A stretch of 64,000 bases of DNA from Poriferisodalis sp965221945 (GCF_965221945.1 NZ_OZ244925.1:2046001-2110000); one strand, 5' to 3'; shown: positions 17,902 through 26,768, counted from the first letter of the stretch. Notes: a model not told the origin generated them from the sequence alone. Translations and numbers: made by a program.

Positions 17902-19620
17902 TCAGCGAGCCGCCGCTAGGTCCCAGAGCCAATATTCCTCGGCCGAGCGCGGCTTGTAGTTGGAGACTCGATCGCTGGTTGCTTCGAATGAAAACGGCAC
18001 GTAGAGATAGATGAATGGTGGGTCATCGTACATCCGCTGTTGCAGCTGTCGGTACAGATCCGCACGCTCGTCGTCGTCGGGGGTTGCGAGTATCTGAACG
18101 AGGAGATCGTCAACCACGGGGTCAGACCATGCTGAGAAGCTTGCAGCGTTGCCGCCCATGGCCCCCTGCAGGCGGTCCCATCCCTCAGGATTGGCGTTCG
18201 ACCAGCTATCGCCGAATAGCGGCGGTAGCTGCTTATCCGCCTCCAGGTCCCAGTAGGCCCCGGAATCGATGATCTCAAGTGACGCATTGACTCCTACGTC
18301 GCCGAGTTGGGCCGCGACGGCTTCGCACACCTGCTCGAAGTTGGTGTAGGCACCCGACGGGCACGCAAATCCAATGTCGAACCCATCGGCGAACCCGGCT
18401 TCGGCCAACAACTCCCGCGCCCGATCAGGGTCGTAGGCATACGGTATGAGACCGTCGTTGTAACCGAAGTCGGCCCGCGTCATCATCCCGGTGGCTTGGC
18501 TGCCCTTGCCGTTGAACAGAGCGCCGATGATGCCTTGGACGTCGACCGCATAGTTGAGGGCCTGGCGCACGAGGGGATCTTCGGTTGGTTCGCCCACACC
18601 AGTGGTGAGGTTGTTGAACGCGATGTAGTACACTCGGTTGGTTGGGTACTCGATGACGTTGACCCCGTCGATGCCCTCTAGCGATGCAGCTTCGTCGGGG
18701 CTGAGGCGGCTCACGATGTCGACCTCACCCGTCTGGATCGCTGAGGCCCGGGTGGAGGACTCGGTGATCGGCCGGAATATGAGCCGGTCAAGTTTGGGGA
18801 AACCCTCACGCCAGTAGTTCGGGTTCCGGTCCAACACGATGCGGTCACCCTGGACCCACTCGGTCAGCATGAACGGACCGGTGCCTACCGGCGCTTGGCC
18901 GAACCCAGTGAGCCCGACCTCAGCGTAGTATTCAGGAGGAACAAAGAACCATATACCAGCCGTGAGACCGAGGAATAGTGCATTGGATTCCGGTGCGACG
19001 AGTTCGACAGTGAATTCGTCGATCTTGTTAACCTCGGACGCTCGTTGGTAGTAGTTGAAGTACTGATTGTCCGGGGTCCTTTGTACCTCCCACGAGAATA
19101 CTACGGAGTCCGCGTTGAACGGTTCGCCGTTATGGAACAGCACGTCCTCACGTAATTTGAAAGTGTACGTTAGGCCGTCGTCAGATACTGTCCACGACTC
19201 GGCGAGAGCTGGCTCGAACTCCAAGTCGTCATTGATCCACACCAGCGGATCGAATATCTGGCTGGCCACATTGCCCGCGTTGCGTTCGGCCGCGTTCGCG
19301 CCGTCGATCGCGTTGGGCTGCGTCGTGAGCGCGATGATCAGCTCGCCGCCCCCTGCTGCGGGCTCGTCGGCTGCAGGCTCGTCGGCTGCGGATTCGTCGG
19401 CTGCGGGCTCGTCGGCTGCGGGCTCGTCGGCTGCGGGCTCGTCGGCTGCAGGCTCGTCGGCTGCAGGCTCGTCGGCTGCAGGCTCGTCGGCTGCAGGCTC
19501 GTCGGCTGCGGGCTCGTCGGCACCGCCATCGCTATCGGCACCACAGGCCGCCGCGACCAGAACGAATGCACTTAGCAGCAACCACAACGGCCTCATCCTG
19601 GATTTGCGTAGATGTGTCAC
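17902..19620 (-). CDS. Di-/oligopeptide ABC transporter substrate-binding lipoprotein
   Basis: This family 5 solute-binding protein has about 572 residues. The start was set at GTG 19620 because AAGGGAG lies about 8 nt before it; a TTG at 19641 would place that site inside the gene. The signal peptide ends in a lipobox (LVAAAC), so the protein is lipid-anchored outside the membrane. Eleven tandem pentapeptides (DEPAA, one DESAA) follow as a linker, then the ligand-binding domain with FEPALAESWTVSDDGLTYTF, VGTGPFMLTEW and LVRQALNYAVD. It delivers substrate to the DppBCDF-type transporter encoded downstream. The ligand (peptides, nickel, sugars) cannot be read from sequence. Confidence 0.92.
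   Translation of the reverse strand: MTHLRKSRMRPLWLLLSAFVLVAAACGADSDGGADEPAADEPAADEPAADEPAADEPAADEPAADEPAADEPAADESAADEPAADEPAAGGGELIIALTTQPNAIDGANAAERNAGNVASQIFDPLVWINDDLEFEPALAESWTVSDDGLTYTFKLREDVLFHNGEPFNADSVVFSWEVQRTPDNQYFNYYQRASEVNKIDEFTVELVAPESNALFLGLTAGIWFFVPPEYYAEVGLTGFGQAPVGTGPFMLTEWVQGDRIVLDRNPNYWREGFPKLDRLIFRPITESSTRASAIQTGEVDIVSRLSPDEAASLEGIDGVNVIEYPTNRVYYIAFNNLTTGVGEPTEDPLVRQALNYAVDVQGIIGALFNGKGSQATGMMTRADFGYNDGLIPYAYDPDRARELLAEAGFADGFDIGFACPSGAYTNFEQVCEAVAAQLGDVGVNASLEIIDSGAYWDLEADKQLPPLFGDSWSNANPEGWDRLQGAMGGNAASFSAWSDPVVDDLLVQILATPDDDERADLYRQLQQRMYDDPPFIYLYVPFSFEATSDRVSNYKPRSAEEYWLWDLAAAR
19354..19518 (-). repeat. 15-bp coding tandem repeat (11 x DEPAA)
   Basis: Eleven in-frame 15-bp units encode an acidic Ala/Pro linker just after the lipidated Cys. 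The units are nearly identical at the nucleotide level (gctgcgggctcgtcg or gctgcaggctcgtcg), so copy number is likely to vary between strains. Confidence 0.93.
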
Positions 19621-19869
19621 AGATTTCTCTCCCTTAGACAATTGCCGTACCTACACCTAGCCCCTGCGCCGGATTTCCCTCAAGGCTTGGGTGACAACAC
19701 TATCGACCCTGTGGGGATAGGCAGGCGACAAAAACGGCGATCACGCCTCTGACCTGGGCTTTCGCGCCCACGAGCCCAATAAACGTTCCAGGATCGCGCG
19801 AAATCCGTTCCAAACCCCTCAGCCTGATTCACCCTGGGTTTTGCGCAGGCTCGAGAGATTGGAGCAAGC

Positions 19870-20190
19870 ATGGGAGCCATGAGCACAGAAGCGAGGGCGG
19901 CGACGTCGCGGCGGTATTCGCCTGAGCAGAAGCAGCACGCGGTGAGGATGGTGCTGGCGTTGCGCGAGGAGCTGGGCACTTCGGCGGGCACGATCACCAG
20001 GGTGGCCTGGCAGCTGGGCTATGGCGTGGAGTCGGTGCGCAAGTGGGTGGCCCGGGCCGAGATCGACGCGGGTGCCCGTGTGGGGCTGACCTCGGCTGAG
20101 AGCGAGGAGCTGCGGCGGTTGCGTCAGGAGAACCGTGAGCTGCGCCGGGCGAATGAGATCTTGCAGCGGGCGGCGACTTTTTTCGGGTAA
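19870..20190 (+). CDS. IS3-family OrfA (HTH), arm 1
   Basis: This 106-residue HTH_Tnp_1-type DNA-binding protein has RRYSPEQKQHAVRMVL, VAWQLGYGVESVRKWV and a C-terminal heptad helix RRLRQENRELRRANEILQRA. The orfB frame begins 21 nt past the TAA in the same reading frame. It is intact, but its catalytic partner is truncated. Confidence 0.85.
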   Translation: MGAMSTEARAATSRRYSPEQKQHAVRMVLALREELGTSAGTITRVAWQLGYGVESVRKWVARAEIDAGARVGLTSAESEELRRLRQENRELRRANEILQRAATFFG

Positions 20191-20211
20191 GGGGCTCGAC
20201 CGCCGACAGCG

Positions 20212-20805
20212 ATGACCGTCGAGTTCGTCGACGAGAACCGTGCCGAGTTCGGAGTCGAGCCCGTCTGCGCTGCGTTGCAGGTGGCTCCGTCCACGTATTG
20301 GTCGACCAAGCGCCGGCCGCCGTCTGAGCGGTCGAAGCGCGACGCGTTGATGATGCCGCTGCTGCTGGCGCTGTGGCAGGCGAACTATTCGGTGTACGGG
20401 GCGCGCAAGCTGTGGGTCGCCGCCCGCCGCTCCGGGCACGACATCGGCCGCGACCAAGTCGCCCGCCTCATGGGGCGGCTGGGCATCCGGGGCGTCCAGC
20501 GGATCAAGAAGGTGCGCACCACCCGGCCGGACCCCGAAGCGGCCCGCCCCCCCGACCTCGTCGAGCGGGACTTCACCGCCGATGCCCCGAACCGGCTGTG
20601 GGTCGCCGATCTGACCCACGTCGCCACCTGGTCCGGTGTCGCCTATGTGTGCTTCATCACCGACGCCCACAGCCGCCGCATCGTGGGCTGGCGGGCCGCC
20701 TCTCACATGCGCACCCAGATGGTGCTCGACGCATTGGAGATGGCCCGCTGGAGCCGCGGCGTCCGCCTCGAAGGACTCGTCGCTCACGCCGAAGCGGGCA
20801 GCCAG
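20212..20805 (+). pseudogene. IS3-family OrfB, 3'-truncated, arm 1
   Basis: The frame starts MTVEFVDENRAEFG and contains the HTH_21 region and the start of the DDE core (LWVADLTHVATWSG supplies the first Asp). It ends at GLVAHAEAGSQ, just where the second catalytic region begins, because the IS30 element replaces the rest. The reading frame continues into IS30 sequence without meaning. It should be inactive. Confidence 0.88.
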
Positions 20806-22260
20806 GCTGGACTCAACCGGTCGTCGCAACACCTCGATTGTGGAGGTGCGAGATGGGGACGATGCGGGAGCGGCAGCGCGAGGTCCAGTTGTATCGGGGG
20901 CAGATCCCGTCGCCGGGTCGGCCGACGGTCGCGTGGCGGCAGGACCGGGTTCGGTTCTGGGCGGCGATCGCTGGCGGCGACAAGACCGAGGACGCGGCGG
21001 CACAAGCGGGGGTGTCATCCCCCGTTGGGTTCCGGTGGTTCCGTCACGCTGGCGGGGTGAACCCATGTTTGTCCCCGACGGTGTCGGGCCGGTATCTGTC
21101 GTTTGCCGAGCGTGAGGACATCGCGTTGTTCCGGGCCCAGGGCCTCGGTGTGCGTGAGATCGCCCGCAGGCTCGATCGCAGCCCGTCGACGGTCTCGCGG
21201 GAGCTTCGCCGCAACGCGTCGACGAGAACGTTCCGGCTCGAGTACAAGGCGACGATCGCGCAGTGGCACGCAGAGCGGCGCGCTCGTCGTCCGAGGCCAG
21301 CGAAGCTCGCTGGCAATGAACGGCTTCGCAGCTGTGTGGCTGAGCGGCTCTCGGGCGCGGTTCGGTCGCCCGGCGGTCGCGCCTTGGGGCCTGAGGGCCC
21401 GAAGTGGCAGGGCCGCAACAAGCCTCATCGTGGTGACCGCCGCTGGGTGCAGGGCTGGAGCCCCGAGCAGATCTCGAACCGCCTGAAGGCCGATTTCGCC
21501 GATGATGAGTCCATGCGCATCAGCCACGAGGCCATCTATCAGGCGCTCTACGTCGAAGGCCGGGGTGCGCTCAAGCGCGAGCTGGTCGCGTGCCTGCGCT
21601 CGGGGAGGGCTCTGAGGGTTCCTCGGGCCCGAGCCCGCCAGAGGGCCTGGGCCCATGTCACCCCGGAGGTGATGATCAGCGAACGACCCGCCGAGGTCGA
21701 GGACCGGGCCGTGCCCGGACATTGGGAAGGCGATCTGGTGATCGGTCTGAAGCGCTCAGCGATCGGCACCCTTGTCGAGCGCACCACCCGCTTCACGATG
21801 CTGATCCACTTGCCACGCGAACACGGCTACGGCGTCATCGCCCGCACCAAGAACGGCCCAGCCCTCGCCGGCTACGGCGCCATCACCATGAAGAACGCTC
21901 TCGCAGCATCAATGACCACACTGCCCGAGCAGCTGCGCCGCTCGGTGACCTGGGACCGCGGCAAGGAACTGTCCGCCCACGCCGCGTTCACCGTCGAGAC
22001 CGACATCGCGGTCTACTTCGCCGACCCCAAGAGCCCCTGGCAGCGCGGCACCAACGAGAACACCAACGGACTGCTGCGCCAATACTTCCCCAAAGGCACC
22101 GACCTGTCCCGATGGACCGCCGAAGAGATCGAAGCCGTCGCCCACACCCTCAACACCCGGCCACGCAAGACCCTCGGATGGAAGACCCCAGCAGAAGCCC
22201 TCGACGAACACCTACGCTCGCTACAACAAGCCGGTGTTGCGACGACCGGTTGAGTCCAGC
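20806..22260 (+). mobile_element. IS30-family element (1455 bp)
   Basis: The two ends are near-perfect inverted repeats of about 28 bp: gctggactcaaccggtcgtc gcaacacc at the left, and its complement at the right end. It carries one transposase gene. It sits exactly between two inverted copies of the same IS3 half, so no target duplication can be recognised. Confidence 0.87.
20853..22253 (+). CDS. IS30-family transposase
   Basis: This 466-residue protein starts at MGTMRERQREV, the ATG after GTGGAGGTG; the frame is open further upstream only because it overlaps IS3 sequence. It has an N-terminal helical region, then the IS30 HTH_38 domain (YLSFAEREDIALFRAQGLGV, IARRLDRSPSTVSRELRRN) and an rve catalytic core. 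The catalytic residues are Asp in GHWEGDLVIG, Asp in TWDRGKEL and Glu in RGTNENTNGLLRQYFPKGTD. All key motifs are present, so it is probably active. Confidence 0.92.
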   Translation: MGTMRERQREVQLYRGQIPSPGRPTVAWRQDRVRFWAAIAGGDKTEDAAAQAGVSSPVGFRWFRHAGGVNPCLSPTVSGRYLSFAEREDIALFRAQGLGVREIARRLDRSPSTVSRELRRNASTRTFRLEYKATIAQWHAERRARRPRPAKLAGNERLRSCVAERLSGAVRSPGGRALGPEGPKWQGRNKPHRGDRRWVQGWSPEQISNRLKADFADDESMRISHEAIYQALYVEGRGALKRELVACLRSGRALRVPRARARQRAWAHVTPEVMISERPAEVEDRAVPGHWEGDLVIGLKRSAIGTLVERTTRFTMLIHLPREHGYGVIARTKNGPALAGYGAITMKNALAASMTTLPEQLRRSVTWDRGKELSAHAAFTVETDIAVYFADPKSPWQRGTNENTNGLLRQYFPKGTDLSRWTAEEIEAVAHTLNTRPRKTLGWKTPAEALDEHLRSLQQAGVATTG

Positions 22261-22854
22261 CTGGCTGCCCGCTTCGGCGTGAGCGACGAGTCCTTCGAGG
22301 CGGACGCCGCGGCTCCAGCGGGCCATCTCCAATGCGTCGAGCACCATCTGGGTGCGCATGTGAGAGGCGGCCCGCCAGCCCACGATGCGGCGGCTGTGGG
22401 CGTCGGTGATGAAGCACACATAGGCGACACCGGACCAGGTGGCGACGTGGGTCAGATCGGCGACCCACAGCCGGTTCGGGGCATCGGCGGTGAAGTCCCG
22501 CTCGACGAGGTCGGGGGGGCGGGCCGCTTCGGGGTCCGGCCGGGTGGTGCGCACCTTCTTGATCCGCTGGACGCCCCGGATGCCCAGCCGCCCCATGAGG
22601 CGGGCGACTTGGTCGCGGCCGATGTCGTGCCCGGAGCGGCGGGCGGCGACCCACAGCTTGCGCGCCCCGTACACCGAATAGTTCGCCTGCCACAGCGCCA
22701 GCAGCAGCGGCATCATCAACGCGTCGCGCTTCGACCGCTCAGACGGCGGCCGGCGCTTGGTCGACCAATACGTGGACGGAGCCACCTGCAACGCAGCGCA
22801 GACGGGCTCGACTCCGAACTCGGCACGGTTCTCGTCGACGAACTCGACGGTCAT
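22261..22854 (-). pseudogene. IS3-family OrfB, 3'-truncated, arm 2
   Basis: The protein is identical to the arm 1 fragment (MTVEFVDENRAEFG to GLVAHAEAGSQ). It lacks the second Asp and the Glu of the DDE triad and should be inactive. Confidence 0.87.
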
Positions 22855-22875
22855 CGCTGTCGGCGGTCGAGCCCC

Positions 22876-23196
22876 TTACCCGAAAAAAGTCGCCGCCCGC
22901 TGCAAGATCTCATTCGCCCGGCGCAGCTCACGGTTCTCCTGACGCAACCGCCGCAGCTCCTCGCTCTCAGCCGAGGTCAGCCCCACACGGGCACCCGCGT
23001 CGATCTCGGCCCGGGCCACCCACTTGCGCACCGACTCCACGCCATAGCCCAGCTGCCAGGCCACCCTGGTGATCGTGCCCGCCGAAGTGCCCAGCTCCTC
23101 GCGCAACGCCAGCACCATCCTCACCGCGTGCTGCTTCTGCTCAGGCGAATACCGCCGCGACGTCGCCGCCCTCGCTTCTGTGCTCATGGCTCCCAT
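22876..23196 (-). CDS. IS3-family OrfA (HTH), arm 2
   Basis: This 106-residue protein is identical to the arm 1 OrfA. The frame stays open upstream to 24048, but that extension is antisense to another plausible gene and is not part of the IS. Confidence 0.83.
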   Translation of the reverse strand: MGAMSTEARAATSRRYSPEQKQHAVRMVLALREELGTSAGTITRVAWQLGYGVESVRKWVARAEIDAGARVGLTSAESEELRRLRQENRELRRANEILQRAATFFG

Positions 23197-23373
23197 GCTT
23201 GCTCCAATCTCTCGAGCCTGCGCAAAAACCCAGGGTGAATCATTACGGCGTGCCTCAGCGGCTAAGGACGCATTCGGAAGCGTTGCCGCATGCGGCGCCG
23301 CGGATCGAAAATGCGTCCAGTGCTTCGAGCGGCGATCTAGTGTCGAACCAGTCCTCTGGGGGAGATCGACGAC

Positions 23374-23883
23374 TTGGACGGCGACCCCTACCTCGAATAT
23401 CTGTCTCAGCATCGCACGGCGTGCAGCGAGACGAAACGGACCTGTAGCCATTTTGCCCATCGGCGTCGGCACCTTCGGTTGCGCTATAAGGCTCAGAAGA
23501 AGTGGCAGAAGATTTGCAAGCGGAATGCTCTTGAGTCCGGCAAGATGAGTCGGGCGAAGCGCATTGTCTGCCGCTATGTGCGCAGCCGGGACCGAAAAAG
23601 ATGCGGCGGCTGCGGCAACAAGCTCCCCAGGAAGAAGGCGTATCTGGCTGCCGTTGTGCCGAGCGGCGTCGGCCATTTCGGTCTGACCGCGAGCAAGATC
23701 GTCACCATATCGCGACACGAATGGACTGCGCTGGGGCAGTTTGTCGACAACGCACAGGCGGCTTGCAAAAGGTCGTGCCGCAGCAGCGGCAAGGATGCAA
23801 AGGAGTGGCGGAACTCCGTGATGGAAAGACTGCCGGTCGCGCAGAGCCCTGACGAGCAGGATTATCTCTTCTTGCCGTTCTGA
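23374..23883 (+). CDS. Hypothetical basic protein with a CxxC pair
   Basis: This frame of up to 169 residues is not one I recognise. It is rich in Lys and Arg, has a possible metal site (RKRCGGCGNKLPRKK, about residues 76-90) and ends EQDYLFLPF. Third codon positions are GC-rich and Lys is mostly AAG, which supports real coding. The first residues may be scar sequence; a start at MSRAKRIVCR (23545) is equally possible. It lies between the IS3 half-element and another unknown gene in the same direction. An open frame on the opposite strand is an extension of IS3 orfA and looks less gene-like. Confidence 0.4.
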   Translation: MDGDPYLEYLSQHRTACSETKRTCSHFAHRRRHLRLRYKAQKKWQKICKRNALESGKMSRAKRIVCRYVRSRDRKRCGGCGNKLPRKKAYLAAVVPSGVGHFGLTASKIVTISRHEWTALGQFVDNAQAACKRSCRSSGKDAKEWRNSVMERLPVAQSPDEQDYLFLPF

Positions 23884-24105
23884 TCCTGCGTCGAGCTGGA
23901 TTGCGACTGTTGGCCTGAATGTTCGAGCGTCCTGTGGCGTCCGAGATGCCGAGTTCGGATCAAGGCGAGTCGCGACGGATACGGATTTGACTCCCGCAAT
24001 ACTGTGTGATGCCATTGGGTATCGCCCTGCCGCTGCCGATTGGCGCATTCGATCGGTCGTGCTTTTGCAGGCGATTGGGAATGGAGTGACACAACACTCC
24101 TCGTC

Positions 24106-24675
24106 ATGTCTGCGGCCATTGCCTCATATGCCCAATACGTCGATACCGCGAATTCGATCTACGCGAAGCGTGCCGGCGATCCCGACTTGAAGCCGGTGAC
24201 GACGCTTGAAATCCATTCTTGTCTCGGGGAATTCGTGGAGAGGGTCGCGGAAGGCCACGAGGTCTACCATGCTCTGAGCCTGGCATGCGCGTACGAGTCG
24301 CGTCCGGCCGGCATCGAAGCGTCCATCGGCATCAGACTGTGTTATGGGCCGTTCGCGCCTTTGGTCGTATGGTTCGATCACAACAATATGCACCTCATGC
24401 CGGCGCCGCTGGACTTGATGACGGCTCGGACTGTCGAGATATGGCAAGGGCTGGTATCGACCGGGGATCTGTGCCCGCTCCTTCAGGCTCGGCTGGCAGA
24501 CCTGCTGAGCGTTTGCCGCCCGAGCGACAGCTGCCACTGGAGCCGGATCGCGTATGACGCATACCTGGCAGTGAGCGAGGATTCTGCGATCCATACCCAT
24601 GAGCGTTGCTTCGCAAGCACGCGATGCGTCGCACTCAAGCACGACGCGCAGGCACGATTTCTGAACGCGCAATAG
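24106..24675 (+). CDS. Hypothetical, probably helical protein
   Basis: This frame of about 189 residues starts MSAAIASYAQYVD; an upstream alternative start exists at 24040. It is predicted to be mostly helical with several aromatic residues (KPVTTLEIHSCLGEFVERVA, CYGPFAPLVVWFDHNN, CHWSRIAYDAYLAVSED). I cannot assign a family. The C-terminus (HDAQARFLNAQ) suggests the N-terminal part of a longer protein cut short, but that is a guess. It shares direction with the gene at 23374 and sits in the accessory region beside IS110 debris. Confidence 0.45.
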   Translation: MSAAIASYAQYVDTANSIYAKRAGDPDLKPVTTLEIHSCLGEFVERVAEGHEVYHALSLACAYESRPAGIEASIGIRLCYGPFAPLVVWFDHNNMHLMPAPLDLMTARTVEIWQGLVSTGDLCPLLQARLADLLSVCRPSDSCHWSRIAYDAYLAVSEDSAIHTHERCFASTRCVALKHDAQARFLNAQ

Positions 24676-24905
24676 TCGAGTTTCGCCGAGTCCTGAGCAG
24701 GCTACGGCCTCTTTGGGTTCAGTGAGGGCGTGCAGTCGGCTTCATGGTGCCGGTGCCGTGGGGAGCAAGGCGGCGGATTCACTCTGACGCTTCGTCCTGC
24801 TGAAGCCACGGAGAGCCGGAAACGTCACCGTCCGCTATCAGTCGCACAGCCTTCCCAGCAGTCGCCACAATTCTGCTTCGTAATGTGTCTGTGAATCACA
24901 CCGGG

Positions 24906-25063
24906 ACGTTCCTATAGATGTCAAGTGCGGGTTGTGAGGGTGGCGAGGTCGGCTCGCAGGGTGCGGTAGAGCTTTCGTGCGACGAAGCGCTTGAGGCAGC
25001 GGATGGCTGATTCACCCTGGACGTTCCTATAGATGTCAAGTGCGGGTTGTGAGGGTGGCGAGG
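24906..25063 (-). mobile_element. IS110-type element, 3' end remnants (43-bp direct repeat)
   Basis: The 43-bp sequence acgttcctatagatgtcaag... occurs at 24906-24948 and 25021-25063. Read on the minus strand, the first copy plus the bases beyond it encode RCLKRFVARKLYRTL and ADLATLTTRT-stop, which resembles the C-terminus of IS110-family transposases. Directly before the second copy (25008-25020) are 13 bp identical to the IS3 terminal repeat TGATTCACCCTGG. The whole is a pile-up of element ends. The preceding stretch 24676-24905 holds no gene that I can see. Confidence 0.6.
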
Positions 25064-25353
25064 CCGGTCTCTATCTGGTGTATGTCGGAGTCGCCGGCCT
25101 GATCTTCGCGCTCAGCGGCTTCGCCGCAAGAGGCGCGGAGCCGAACCGCGGCGACCGAGCGACGCCGGCACTCAGATGGATCTTGTGGAAGCTGTGGGTG
25201 CGGTGGTGCACCCGGGCAGCGGGCCTGGCGGCTCTTGCGGTGGTGCTGCTCGTCCCAGCTTTGGTGAACATGTTGGTGGCCGCACTCGATGTCCCTGCTG
25301 TGGTGCGTCTGACTTCGCGCGACGGGATCCTGGTTCTTTCAGACTGCATCTGA
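25033..25353 (+). pseudogene. Small membrane protein fragment, 3' end altered by IS copy B
   Basis: The frame encodes two hydrophobic segments (LYLVYVGVAGLIFALSGFA and AALAVVLLVPALVNMLVAAL) separated by a charged loop. Its first codons lie in the IS110-derived repeat, so the native 5' end is lost. IS copy B inserted in the final codons: without the IS and one ctgc duplication the frame would end LDVPA-stop, while now it runs on as VVRLTSRDGILVLSDCI. I cannot name the family. Confidence 0.5.
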
Positions 25354-25389
25354 GATGGTTGCTGGCCTTGATTGTGGAGGCCGTCAACG

Positions 25390-25719
25390 ATGACATCGAC
25401 ACCGCGGAAGCCGAAGCGGATGCTGACAGCAGAGCAGAAGTACGACTTGTGGCTGGGGATGCTGACGGGGCAGATCTCCCAGGCCGACGCGGCAGCCGAG
25501 GCTGGGGTGGATCGGTCGGTGATCACCCGGCTGCGAGCGGTTGCCCGCGATGGAGCGATCGCGGCGCTGGGGGCGTCGAGGCCGGGCCGGCCGCGTCAGT
25601 CTCGCCAGGAGGCGTCGGAGGCCGCGGCGTTGGGGGCCGAGGTCGACCGGCTCCAGGCGACGGTGGTCGAGCAGGCCGTCGAGTTGGCGGTGCTGCGGGG
25701 AAAATCGCGCCCGGGATGA
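25390..25719 (+). CDS. IS transposase OrfA (HTH), copy B
   Basis: This 109-residue HTH protein is identical to OrfA of copies A and C. Start chosen at MTSTPRKP after GGAGG. The CGG GGA AAA slippery codons precede the stop by five codons. Confidence 0.85.
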   Translation: MTSTPRKPKRMLTAEQKYDLWLGMLTGQISQADAAAEAGVDRSVITRLRAVARDGAIAALGASRPGRPRQSRQEASEAAALGAEVDRLQATVVEQAVELAVLRGKSRPG

Positions 25720-26768
25720 GCGGTCCGGTTCCCGCCCGTGTCGATGGGACCGCCAAGGCGGCGTTGCTGTCCTTGATCGACGATGCGGTCGATGCCGGCT
25801 GGACGCTGAACCGGGCGTGCGCGGTGGTCGAGCTGGACCGGGGTCGGGCGTGGCGGTGGCAGCAGCGCCGAGCCGGGGGCGGGCTCGATGACGCCCGCCC
25901 GGGCGGGAACCCGATCCACGGGCTCTTGGAGTGGGAGGAGGCTGAGATCTTGGCGTTGTTCGACGAGTGGGGCGACGTGGACCGGTCGCATCGCAAGCTC
26001 GCTCACCGCGGCTCCTACGAGCAACGGGTGTGGGCGTCGCCGTCGACCGTCGATCGGGTGCTGGCCCGTCACGGCCTTGCCCTGCAAGGAGCTCCACGAC
26101 CGGCACGGACCGTGAAGACGCCGTGGCCGGACTGGTGTGAGTGGCACCCGAACCAGCTGTGGTGCTGGGACGGCTCCCAGTTCGAACGCTGCGTCGCCGC
26201 CAAGCACGCGTACGCGATTGTCGACCTCGTGTCCCGCAAGTGGATCTCGACCCGCCTCACCGCCAACCCGGACTCGGTCGCCGCCCGGGTCCTGTTCAGC
26301 CGCGGGCTCGACAACGAGGGACTGCTCACCGACGAGCTCCGAGCCCGCCTCACCGACCCCGACACCGCGCTCCCCGACGGCGACCAGGCGCCGTTGCTGC
26401 TGGCGGTCTCGGACAACGGGACCGAGATGCACGCCAACGAGACCCGCCGGTTCATGGCGCTGTGCTCGATCGCCCAACACTTCGGTCGCCCGTCGACCCC
26501 GACCGACCAGGCGTGGATCGAGTCGCTGTGGGGCCACGTCAAACGCGAGCACCCACACCTGACCACGATCACCGACCCGGCCGTGCTCGCCGCCGAACTC
26601 GAACGCGTCCGGGTCCACCACAACAGCGTCCGGCTGCACGAAGCGATCGGCTACGTCACCCCCAACGACGAACACGACGGCCGCGGCGACACCATCCGCG
26701 CAGCCCGCACCCACGGCATGCGAATCGCCGACGAACAACGCCGAGCCTGGCACCGGAGCCAGCGATGA
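25716..26768 (+). CDS. IS transposase OrfB (DDE integrase domain), copy B
   Basis: This 350-residue catalytic subunit has the same D, D, E motifs as copy A (WCWDGSQFE, LAVSDNGTEM, WIESLWGHVKRE). It differs from copy C by Trp for Arg in SRKWISTRL. It is probably expressed as an OrfAB fusion after a -1 frameshift. Confidence 0.88.
   Translation: MSGPVPARVDGTAKAALLSLIDDAVDAGWTLNRACAVVELDRGRAWRWQQRRAGGGLDDARPGGNPIHGLLEWEEAEILALFDEWGDVDRSHRKLAHRGSYEQRVWASPSTVDRVLARHGLALQGAPRPARTVKTPWPDWCEWHPNQLWCWDGSQFERCVAAKHAYAIVDLVSRKWISTRLTANPDSVAARVLFSRGLDNEGLLTDELRARLTDPDTALPDGDQAPLLLAVSDNGTEMHANETRRFMALCSIAQHFGRPSTPTDQAWIESLWGHVKREHPHLTTITDPAVLAAELERVRVHHNSVRLHEAIGYVTPNDEHDGRGDTIRAARTHGMRIADEQRRAWHRSQR

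Larger units (their letters stand above)
19825..20805 (+). mobile_element. IS3-family element, left half (arm 1 of inverted repeat)
   Basis: The outer end TGATTCACCCTGGG is the element's terminal repeat. The segment carries a complete orfA and the first two thirds of orfB, and stops exactly where the IS30 element begins. The same sequence occurs inverted at 22261-23242 with one extra T in a T-run near the tip. The matching right end is absent here; a right-end fragment is at 26874-26987. Confidence 0.88.
22261..23242 (-). mobile_element. IS3-family element, left half inverted (arm 2)
   Basis: This is a mirror image of 19825-20805, ending at the same internal base next to the IS30 right end and at the same terminal repeat (TGATTCACCCTGGG) outside. 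The only difference I found is an extra T in the run near the tip (five versus four). The two arms form an inverted repeat of about 981 bp with a 1455-bp loop. Confidence 0.88.

Noticed and set aside
22876..24048. A 390-codon minus-strand frame ending in IS3 orfA
   Set aside because: Only the last 106 codons are orfA; the upstream extension has no family resemblance and opposes a more gene-like plus-strand frame.
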